Source: an uncultured Alphaproteobacteria bacterium (GTDB lineage Bacteria; Pseudomonadota; Alphaproteobacteria; Paracaedibacterales; CAIULA01). Taken from it: a stretch of 15,012 bases of DNA. This document shows, piece by piece, positions 8,996 to 15,012 of the stretch (positions are counted from its first letter, which is position 1; every line of letters begins with the position of its first letter). A program made the translations under genes and the position numbers. The stretch spans positions 1-15,012 of the forward strand of contig CAIVFQ010000058.1 of assembly GCA_903905285.1 (NCBI GenBank), in the 5' to 3' direction. The notes beneath the pieces are model-generated. The model had not been told where the DNA came from, did no database searches, and worked only from the letters and a program-made list of their open reading frames with translations.

Positions 8996-9298
8996 ATGAC
9001 TCCGAAGAATGAAGCTGAAAAATTTCTAGCATCATTGGCAGACGTTCTGATGTCTGTTGAAGCCCTGGATGTTGATGAAATTTCAGAAGGTCTTTCAATA
9101 CTCGTTCCCGCTGGGCAGTATCTTTTGAATTATCATGGGGTAGCCCATCAACTGTGGTTATCATCTCCAACGACAGGGGCCCATCATTTTGATTACCAAG
9201 ACTCTGGTTGGGTTTGCACCCGCACCCATCAGCACTTGGTTGACGTGTTAGGCCAAGAATTGGCTTCTTTTGGATGTTCCCTTGAAGGACTGCGGTAA
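8996..9298 (+). CDS. cyaY: Frataxin homologue (iron-sulfur cluster assembly protein CyaY)
   Basis: A 100-residue protein of the frataxin/CyaY family, which binds iron and tunes the cysteine desulfurase complex in Fe-S cluster assembly. The N-terminal helix is acidic (E6, E8, D16, E22, D25, D27, E28), as in the iron-binding ridge of the family. The core strand carries the family signature QLWLSSPTTG (52-61), followed by HFDY, a conserved-type Trp (W72) and the C-terminal helix LVDVLGQELASF. The form (NYHGVAHQLWLSSP) is close to mitochondrial frataxin, as expected for an alphaproteobacterium. No clear ribosome binding site precedes ATG 8996, which lies 24 bases after the tRNA. The stop is nine bases before the ABC exporter start, so the two are probably one transcript. 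Confidence 0.88.
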   Translation: MTPKNEAEKFLASLADVLMSVEALDVDEISEGLSILVPAGQYLLNYHGVAHQLWLSSPTTGAHHFDYQDSGWVCTRTHQHLVDVLGQELASFGCSLEGLR

Positions 9299-9307
9299 GG
9301 ATTCAAA

Positions 9308-11110
9308 GTGCAACTAGGCCCCCACAAAAACAGTTTACGGCAACTTGCTTTTTTGAAGCCTTACCTTGCTTCTTATCGGCGTCAAATTTTTTTAGCCCTG
9401 CTTGCGTTGGCGTTGGCGGCTTTTATGGTGTTGGCGTTGGGTGCAGGTGTGCGGCACCTTATTGACCAAGGGTTCATGAGTCAGCCCGATCAAAGTTTAT
9501 TGAAAGGGTTGTTGGGGTTATTTGTGCTGATCGGGTTGCTGGCTTTGGCGAGTTTTGGCAGAACCTATTACGTAACGTGGTTAGGCGAAAGGGTCGTTGG
9601 CAATTTACGTCAACACCTTTTTGATCATGTCTTAAAGTTAGAAATCAGTTTTTTTGAACAGATTCGCGCTGGCGAACTGATATCGCGTTTAACGACCGAT
9701 ACAAGCCTTATTCAGATTTTGTTAGGAACTTCAGCTGGCCTTGCCATTCGTAACCTGATGATGTTTGTAGGGGGCTTGGTGATGATGATTACCATTTCGC
9801 CTTGGTTAACTTTTCTCTCTTTATTAGTTGTGCCATTAGTCATTCTTATTGTTCGTATTTTTGGTCGTCGTGTTCGCCGTTTTTCTAAATTGGCCCAAGA
9901 TCGGGTTGCTGACTTAGGCGGTTACATTGATGAATGTTTTAATAACATCCGTACGGTTCAGGCCTTCACCCATGAAGACCATGACAGAAAGGTTTTTCGT
10001 GACAATTCCCGAACGGCCTTTGCCGCAGCCATCAAGCGGACCTTGGCCCGGTCGCTGTTAGCATCTGTGGTTATTGTCGTTGTGTTTTTGGCGATTGCAG
10101 GGGTTTTATGGTTGGGCGCCACGGAAGTCTATCAACATCGAATGACTGTGGGTCAATTATCAGCCTTTATTTTTTATGCCGTGGTGGTTGCTGGCTCAGC
10201 CGGGTCGTTTAGTGAAATTCTGGGTGATTTGCATCGGGCGGCTGGTGCCTCTGACCGATTAATAGAGTTGTTGTCCATTCAGCCCGCTTTTCGTGACAAG
10301 GCTGTTTCACGCACGTTGCCAAGCCTATCAAGTGGAACGGTGGCCATCCACGGTGTGTCGTTTTTTTATCCGTCCCACCCTGACCGATCTGTTTTGGAAC
10401 AGATTACGTTGTCTGTTCCCCCTGGTGAGAAATTAGCCATGGTCGGTCCATCGGGCGCTGGGAAAAGTACCTTGTTCGCTTTGTTAATGCGTTTTTATGA
10501 TCCTCAATCGGGGGCCATTCATTTCGATGGTATTGATATAAAAGACGTCAGTGTTAAAGATTTAAGGCATCGAATTGGATTGGTGGCGCAGGAACCTGCC
10601 TTGTTTTCAGCCAGTATTTTTGACAACATTCTTTATGGTCGCCCAGAGGCAACCGAGAAAGAAGTCTGGCAAGCGGCTGATTATGTTCAGTTGGAAGATT
10701 TTCTAACCACGTTGCCCCATGGCATTCATACAAAGGTTGGCACAAAAGGGGTTCGCCTGTCGGGTGGGCAAAAACAACGCGTTGCCATTGCCCGGGCCAT
10801 TTTACGGAACCCAAGCTTGTTGCTGTTAGATGAGGCCACAAACGCTTTAGATGCCGCAAGTGAACAGGCTGTTCAACAGGGCCTAAGCCATTTAATGTCA
10901 ACACGCACCACCATTGTCATCGCCCACCGTCTGGCCACTGTTTTGAATGCTGATCGCATTGTCGTTATCGAAGGGGGGCGCGTTCGTGCCGTTGGAACCC
11001 ACGCAGAATTAATCACCCAAGACGAACTTTATCGCCGTTTGGCAACGTTGCAATTTGCTGATGCGCTTTCCTTGCTGGGCGGGAAATCGACTATAGCTAG
11101 TCCCCTATAG
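9308..11110 (+). CDS. MsbA/ABCB-type ABC exporter (transmembrane + ATPase fusion)
   Basis: A 600-residue half-transporter that should work as a homodimer in the inner membrane. The N-terminal part (about 1-330) is an ABC type-1 membrane domain with about six hydrophobic segments (the first at about 22-45). The nucleotide-binding domain follows, with Walker A GPSGAGKST (380-388), Q-loop VAQEPALF, signature LSGGQ (484-488), Walker B LLLLDE (D508, E509) and H-loop His540. The family exports lipids (lipid A, MsbA), peptides or drugs. The ABCB-like sequence and single-copy housekeeping setting would suit lipid export, but the substrate cannot be read from sequence. It starts at GTG 9308, six bases after AAGGA (9297-9301), directly behind cyaY. 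Its stop codon (11108-11110) lies inside the left end of a palindromic element, so the last residues may have been altered by that element. Confidence 0.93.
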   Translation: MQLGPHKNSLRQLAFLKPYLASYRRQIFLALLALALAAFMVLALGAGVRHLIDQGFMSQPDQSLLKGLLGLFVLIGLLALASFGRTYYVTWLGERVVGNLRQHLFDHVLKLEISFFEQIRAGELISRLTTDTSLIQILLGTSAGLAIRNLMMFVGGLVMMITISPWLTFLSLLVVPLVILIVRIFGRRVRRFSKLAQDRVADLGGYIDECFNNIRTVQAFTHEDHDRKVFRDNSRTAFAAAIKRTLARSLLASVVIVVVFLAIAGVLWLGATEVYQHRMTVGQLSAFIFYAVVVAGSAGSFSEILGDLHRAAGASDRLIELLSIQPAFRDKAVSRTLPSLSSGTVAIHGVSFFYPSHPDRSVLEQITLSVPPGEKLAMVGPSGAGKSTLFALLMRFYDPQSGAIHFDGIDIKDVSVKDLRHRIGLVAQEPALFSASIFDNILYGRPEATEKEVWQAADYVQLEDFLTTLPHGIHTKVGTKGVRLSGGQKQRVAIARAILRNPSLLLLDEATNALDAASEQAVQQGLSHLMSTRTTIVIAHRLATVLNADRIVVIEGGRVRAVGTHAELITQDELYRRLATLQFADALSLLGGKSTIASPL

Positions 11111-11203
11111 AATGATTACAGCGTCGCCCGGCGAGATCTGCGGTGCTCATGTACTTTTAGGTACACTCCTATCGATTCCTGGGCGCCTTGTACTCATTCT
11201 ATA
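11106..11203. repeat. Palindromic intergenic element, copy A
   Basis: TATAGAATGA (11106-11115) and TCATTCTATA (11194-11203) are perfect inverted ends of a 98-bp imperfect palindrome. The match continues inward as TACA after one mismatch. The minus strand carries GGAGTGTAC, six bases, GTACATGAG, the same core and spacing as at 2522-2545. The left end includes the stop codon of the ABC exporter. The hairpin may also end transcription of the cyaY-exporter unit and of the opposing gene at 11212-12115. Confidence 0.65.
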
Positions 11204-11211
11204 CGAACCAG

Positions 11212-12115
11212 CTATAATCCCCTGATCGCGTTATAGAAATGGAAAAACCAGGGAACAGAGGTATCTTTGAAGGTAAATCCAAACCTGCCCCACTGTGCTC
11301 TCCAATTGAGTATTTCTTGTGCATCTTTGTCGTTATGATCCTGTATGCGGGCTTCAAGATAGGCACGCCCTGACATCTTATTGAGGTATTTTTGTGCACG
11401 TTGGTCACCAGCAAGCACGCGGGCGTCAAGATAGGCACGGCCCTGTCACAGGATTAAATCCAAGGCCTCCAAGATATGCCGCCTCATTGAGTTTTTCTTG
11501 TGCAACTTGGTCACCAGCAAGCACGCGGGCGTCAAGATAGGCACGTCCTGTCACAGCATCAAATCCAAGTTCGCCACGCCTTGCCGCCTCATTGAGCTTC
11601 TGTTGTGCCTCAGCACTCACTGCGGTTCCGGCTTCTACCAACGCCTGCAAGACCTCGGCATACCGCCCAGCTGCTATCAGCAGATAACCCCGAAGGGCAC
11701 GGGCAAATTGGGGGGTATAACTGGCATCAATGCGGTCCATGAGCCGAGCATCATCGATGAGTGCTTTTCGATTCTCAAACAAATCAGAAAATTTACGCTG
11801 TACATAGAGAGAGATGAGAACAGCATTTCTAAGGCTTGCGGCATTTTTCTCGCTATATCCTTGGATGCTGTTTGGATCGATTCCTGGCAGATAGGCACGC
11901 CTAATTTCATCCCAAAGAGAGAAATCGTTGCAAGTTGCTGACGTTGACGATGCATAGACGCAAGCGTCCTGCAAAGAAAGCATCCTTACACCAGTGGATC
12001 CCGATCCATCGTGCATAACATCGGCTAGACTTGGTGGTGCCGCGGCCTGCACGACACCAATGCTGGCTGACAATGATACGATAATTAAAAGGGCATGTTT
12101 TAACAGATTATTCAT
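11212..12115 (-). pseudogene. Exported 35-residue-repeat protein, 1-bp frameshift
   Basis: ATG 12115 opens a 229-residue frame that stops at 11426. The same protein clearly continues in another frame to TAG at 11212-11214, giving about 300 residues. The N-terminus is a signal peptide (MNNLLKHALLIIVSLSASIG, cleavage near VQAA-APP). The C-terminal half carries repeats of 35 residues of the type TGRAYLDARVLAGDQ-AQ-KLNEAA-GGLGFNPV, loosely like Sel1/TPR helical repeats; the family is not certain. Comparing two DNA copies of the repeat shows the lesion: one copy reads cacgtcctgtcac, the broken one cacggccctgtcac (near 11438-11446). The extra base turns VTGRAYL into VTGPCLS-stop. The last repeat (KMSGRAYLEARI) lacks about a dozen residues of the unit. 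Function unknown; a protein-protein interaction scaffold would fit. Confidence 0.72.
11401..11570. repeat. 105-bp coding direct repeats
   Basis: A sequence beginning ttggtcaccagcaagcacg starts at 11401 and again at 11507. The period is 106 bp as read, or 105 bp (35 codons) once the extra base is removed. The two copies are nearly identical over more than 50 bases, so they are recent duplicates or kept alike by recombination. They lie inside the exported repeat protein and code for its repeat units. Confidence 0.8.
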
Positions 12116-12326
12116 AAATCTAAATTCTTAATGTTATTTTATTAATCATTTGTAGTCTATTTCATATATTGTAAACAAAAAATTAATAGATGTCCCGCGC
12201 GCAATGACGAAAGATTTGTGAGGGACCTGTAGGTTACCGGATTAATTTTTTGAAATTAACGATTTGGTAAGAGAAGAACAATTATCATTAGTTTATAAAA
12301 AATTTTTTGTAAATTAGGTGTGCTTT
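12116..12326. promoter_or_regulatory. AT-rich divergent intergenic region
   Basis: This stretch separates two divergent exported-protein genes and should hold both promoters. It is strongly AT-rich. I can pick out possible -35-like (TTTACA on the minus strand, about 12170) and -10-like hexamers, but none with convincing spacing. It also contains one copy of the 24-bp repeat (12242-12265) and TAGGTG (12315-12320), the ribosome binding site of the VWA gene. Confidence 0.35.
12242..12265 (+). repeat. 24-bp repeat, copy 2
   Basis: Exact reverse complement of 4796-4819, with weaker similarity continuing for about ten more bases. It lies about 60 bases before the VWA gene start, where a regulator site is possible. 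Confidence 0.5.
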
Positions 12327-13801
12327 ATGACAAAGCTGAAATTAGCCATAGTCTTGTCTTTGGGTGTGTTATGCTCTGGAACATCAACATGGTCTGCAAC
12401 ACGGGCTTCTGCCCAAGACGAAGAAAAGACATTAGCTGCTTATCTAAAAGGTCTGTCGGGACAAGCGGGATTATCAGAGCGTGAGTACACGTTCAATAGA
12501 GGGCTAACGTGTCTTCTTCCGGAAGATGACGTCCAACGAACAGCCATTCAAGAGGGCGTTAATGGCTATAACACACAAAATGTCCTTGTCGCTTATGACG
12601 TTTCGGGTAGTACCTATAGCCTTTCTGGTGGAGCATCAGGAATGGGAAGAGGTGGTGGAGGTAGGTTTGCTTCGATGGCAATCGCTGCACCAGCCGCCGT
12701 CGTATCTGCACCTGGTGGCCCTTCCGATGATGCGGCCCCTGTTGTCGATGTCAGTGCAACCAAGCATGTTGCCTTGGCCCAAGCCGAGGGTTTAGTTGCT
12801 GTTTTTCAGTGGCTCTCACACACAGGAATTGGGGAAACCTATCTTTACCTTCTTGGGTTTGACAGCCGTGTCCATTATCCTGTCGGTATTCCATTCCCTG
12901 TTAAGGTTCCAAGTCCCCAACATTATAGAGAGCTTGCGAGTCGATTGGATCAAATTTTACCCTATGCGGGTGGGGGGCTTCTCTTGCGCCTGCCCTTGAG
13001 GTGCTGAGGGGGGGCTCACCCCACAAACGGGGAAACACGCTTCTTGTTGTTGTCACCGACGGCCAAACCGACGATGCAGATGCCACAGGAAAACTTCTTG
13101 CGACTTTATCTATGGAATCGTCGGCAGCTGGTCATAGGTTTGATATTCTAACCGTTGGGGCGGGCGCCATTGTAACGTCAGGCACGCAAGTTGGCATTGT
13201 TGATATTGCTGTCAGCAGCGACCAGCTTGTGTTCATTACAGGTCGTATGTCTAATTTTTCTCACGCTGTAGGGCATCAAGCCTCCTTTTCTGGTAGCCAG
13301 TGTAACATGGCGTATTTGCAAGGTCTGGTTGACTTTGCTTCGCCTGATGGAAGAAAACGGTACGGGGGAGCGTACAGAGATTATAAAGATCTGCAAGTGG
13401 TTTTAGCTGGGTTTTTCTCTGGTACCGATGATGGTTCTCGTCGACTTTTCGCTCAGGCTGATTCTGCAGGTTTCTGGCCTGCCAAACAGCATCAATGGAA
13501 TGCAATCAAAGAATTCCTGATTAATGGAAAGGAAGGGGAAGATTACAGTTATAATCGCGATACTTATGAATTGACCCTTAGGAAGGACCCCGCTGCAGGT
13601 GGAATTCTGCGCGCCAAAGACGTTTATGGAATACAGAGATGCTATTTGTTTGAGCCTGCTGGAAAGCTTGTCGTTAGCCACCTATTAGATGCCTATGGGG
13701 CGTTAACAGGAGCCCTTTTGGTGTCTTCGTCAGATCCCGTGGTTCAGGCCAGAATAGACTGGATAAGTGGACACCCTGTCGTTGATGAAAGTGCCGAATA
13801 A
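12327..13801 (+). pseudogene. Exported von Willebrand factor A-domain protein, frameshifted at a G tract
   Basis: Two forward frames make up one protein of about 490 residues. The first starts at ATG 12327 (TAGGTG eight bases upstream; a GTG at 12318 is less likely) and ends at TGA 13005-13007. The second runs to TAA 13799-13801. A signal peptide (MTKLKLAIVLSLGVLCSGTS, cleavage near ASA-QDE) is followed by the metal-ion-dependent adhesion site DVSGS (D91, S93, S95) and, in the second frame, VVVTDGQTDD, which supplies the third metal-site Asp. Between them the strand-loop AGG-ASLAPALEVL is rebuilt only by crossing frames at the six-G run 12972-12977; four or seven Gs would be in frame. The usual Thr of the GGT motif appears as Ala. 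A 50-residue Gly/Ala-rich loop (GMGRGGGG..., PAAVVSAPGG) is inserted after DVSGS. VWA proteins bind partners through the metal site, often as surface or host adhesins. The C-terminal 150 residues are unrecognised. Confidence 0.78.
12972..12977. repeat. G6 homopolymer at the VWA frameshift
   Basis: Six Gs mark the only place where the two VWA frames can be joined to give the expected GG-x-S-L-A-P-A-L metal-site loop. A second run of seven Gs follows at 13008-13014 in the same gene. Confidence 0.75.
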
Positions 13802-13851
13802 TGTTTTCTTCTCAACGCTGTTTACGTATATAACGCAGTGTGAGAGTCCAT
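13802..13851. other. Intergenic spacer after the VWA gene
   Basis: Between the VWA stop codon and the palindromic repeat I see no gene and no convincing terminator apart from the repeat itself. Confidence 0.3.
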
Positions 13852-13915
13852 TGTCATTCCTGCGAAGGCAGGAATCCAGTTGTATTTCTGGACCCCCGCC
13901 TGCGCGGGGGTGACA
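13852..13915. repeat. Nested palindromic intergenic repeat (GTCATTCC type)
   Basis: The ends TGTCA (13852-13856) and TGACA (13911-13915) enclose two hairpins, ATTCCTGCGAAGGCAGGAAT and CCCCCGCCTGCGCGGGGG, plus an inner CCAG/CTGG pair, so the whole unit can fold as one long or two short stems. Repeats of this kind are widespread between bacterial genes. Three copies of GGGTGACA follow at 13908, 13925 and 13944, which look like decayed ends of further units. It may terminate VWA transcription. Confidence 0.75.
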
Positions 13916-14030
13916 GGAGGACGAGGGTGACAGGAAAACGCGAGGGTGACATCCTTCCTGCCAACCTAGAAGGAATTTACTCTATTTAAGAAAATTATTA
14001 TTATTTCAATTTGATTCAAGAAAAAAGATT

Positions 14031-14070
14031 GATCCATGATCGGGTGTCGTGTTCTTCCTATCATGGGATC
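14031..14070 (+). promoter_or_regulatory. Inverted repeat in the leader of the transporter gene
   Basis: GATCCATGAT (14031-14040) pairs with ATCATGGGATC (14060-14070) apart from one bulged base. The right arm ends six bases before the start codon and covers GGGATC, the only purine-rich stretch near it, so the stem could hide the ribosome binding site. It could equally be an operator. Function is a guess. Confidence 0.3.
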
Positions 14071-14076
14071 ATTAGC

Positions 14077-15012
14077 ATGAGTTTTTTAAAAGCCCTCAGT
14101 CGTGATCAAAAAGAAGCGATCGGTTTGCTTCAGGTTGGCACCTTCTTAGAATATTTTGATTTGATTTGATGCTGTATGTGCATATGGCAGTATTGTTGAA
14201 TGAGCTGTTCTTTCCAGAAACAGACCCACACATAACGGCTCTTTTGGGAGCTTTCGCCTTTTGTTCAACCTATGTCTTAAGACCTTTTGGTGCCTTATTG
14301 TTTGGCTATATTGGCGATAACATGGGCCGTAAAGCTACCGTCATCATTACCACTCTGCTGATGTCTCTAAGCTGTATCGTCATGGCCAGTTTGCCAACAT
14401 ACGAACAAATTGGGATCACAGCTGCTTGGATTGTTACTATATGCCGAATTCTTCAAGGCTTATCTTCTATGGGTGAAGTCATGGGTGCTAAGATTTACAT
14501 CACGGAGATAACGAAGCCTCCGGCGCAATATCCTGCTGTTCTTTTGGTTACTTTGTCTTCTTCTTTAGGTGCGATGGTTGCTTTGGGTCTTGCTTCCCTT
14601 GTCACCCATATTTCCATGAATTGGCGTGTCGGTTTTTGGATTGGCGCATGCATTGCTGTTGTGGGGTCTGTGGTCCGGACTCGCCTTAGAGAAACGCCTG
14701 ATTTTGTTGATATGAAACGAAAAAAACAACTAGAAATTGAAAGAAATCGCGCAAGCGAAAAAAGAAAAATGGAATTGCTGGAAGAGGTTCGGGAGGAGGT
14801 TAGTCGGTCAAAAATTAATAAAAAAGATTTCTTGGCTTATTTTCTTTTAGAATGTAGTAATCCTTTATGTTTCTATTTGTATTATATATACTTCAATCCA
14901 ACTCTTAAGGTGTTTGGATATTCTTCCTCTGACATAATTTTTCATAATTTTATGTTGTCTATTATTGATTTTTTTATTGTTTTTCCTTGGATTTACCTTG
15001 TCACGAAGTTTC
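14077..15012 (+). pseudogene. MFS transporter of the MHS/ProP type, broken by a 5-bp tandem duplication; 3' end beyond window
   Basis: ATG 14077 gives MSFLKALSRDQKEAIGLLQV followed by GTFLEYFDLI and a TGA at 14167-14169. The protein plainly continues in another frame from 14169 (MLYVHMAVLLNELFFP) and stays open to the window edge. The sequence GATTT is duplicated at 14158-14167; removing one copy gives EYFDLMLYVHMAVL, the normal first membrane helix. Further family marks are the loop RPFGALLFGYIGDNMGRK (the MFS G-x-x-x-D-x-x-G-R-K motif between helices 2 and 3), RILQGLSSMGEVMGAK in helix 4, RETPDF after helix 6, and a charged central loop with coiled-coil character (about 14710-14820). Such proton-linked transporters take up osmolytes, dicarboxylates or host metabolites. 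As it stands the gene encodes only a 30-residue peptide. Confidence 0.85.
14158..14167. repeat. 5-bp tandem duplication in the transporter gene
   Basis: GATTT occurs twice in a row and is followed by GAT of a third, partial copy. The extra five bases shift the frame within the first membrane helix. Loss of one unit restores the reading frame exactly. Confidence 0.85.

Noticed and set aside
11199..11438. Minus-strand open frame beginning MPILTPACLL
   Set aside because: Shifted reading of the repeat DNA. The frame ending at 11212 carries the repeat signature GRAYL-AR instead.
11401..11570. CRISPR-like spaced repeats
   Set aside because: The repeated sequence is contiguous coding DNA with a 35-codon period. 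There are no unique spacers and only two close copies.
12960..13014. Programmed ribosomal frameshifting at the G6 tract of the VWA gene
   Set aside because: No slippery heptamer of the usual kind and no clear downstream stem were found. A mutation or phase-variable tract is simpler, though not excluded.
13001..13801. A separate gene starting at GTG 13001
   Set aside because: There is no ribosome binding site, and the frame continues upstream of 13001 as ASLAPALE, which belongs to the VWA fold. It is the second half of the broken VWA gene.

Overview
The window reads as a chromosomal stretch of an alphaproteobacterium, most likely a host-associated one of the Holosporales/Rickettsiales kind. 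That placement is an inference. It rests on the alphaproteobacterial look of ThrS, TopA, frataxin and the ABC exporter, on a ProP/MHS-like transporter of the type common in intracellular alphaproteobacteria, on several predicted exported proteins, on palindromic intergenic repeats, and on an unusual number of genes broken by small indels. No rRNA, CRISPR array, phage or complete insertion sequence is visible.

Layout. Positions 1-210 hold nothing assignable. 208-1237 (+) is an exported APH/choline-kinase-fold protein split by a frameshift. 1267-2377 (-) is an exported patatin-like phospholipase whose signal peptide is shifted out of frame by an exact 10-bp tandem duplication. 2378-2663 is intergenic, with an inverted repeat and a palindromic element. 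2664-4574 (+) is thrS, followed by a terminator and more hairpins. 4859-6103 (-) is an intact exported protein of unknown family. 6242-8713 (-) is topA. 8896-8971 (+) is tRNA-Ala(GGC) with its own promoter, followed by the compact pair cyaY (8996-9298) and an MsbA-like ABC exporter (9308-11110). A palindromic element (11106-11203) separates these from 11212-12115 (-), an exported protein with 35-residue repeats and a 1-bp frameshift. 12327-13801 (+) is an exported von Willebrand A-domain protein broken at a G6 tract. A nested palindromic repeat (13852-13915) follows, then 14077 to the window end (+), an MFS transporter broken by a 5-bp tandem duplication.

How it fits together. The core genes (thrS, topA, tRNA-Ala, cyaY, ABC exporter) are intact over about 7 kb, with catalytic residues and good start signals. 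Five of the six accessory or cell-surface genes carry exactly one frame-breaking change each. In two of them the lesion is an exact short tandem duplication whose removal restores a textbook reading frame; in a third it is a homopolymeric G tract. This may be reductive evolution caught in progress, or a set of slippage-switchable surface and secretion genes. The sequence alone cannot separate the two, but the lesions are placed precisely enough to test.
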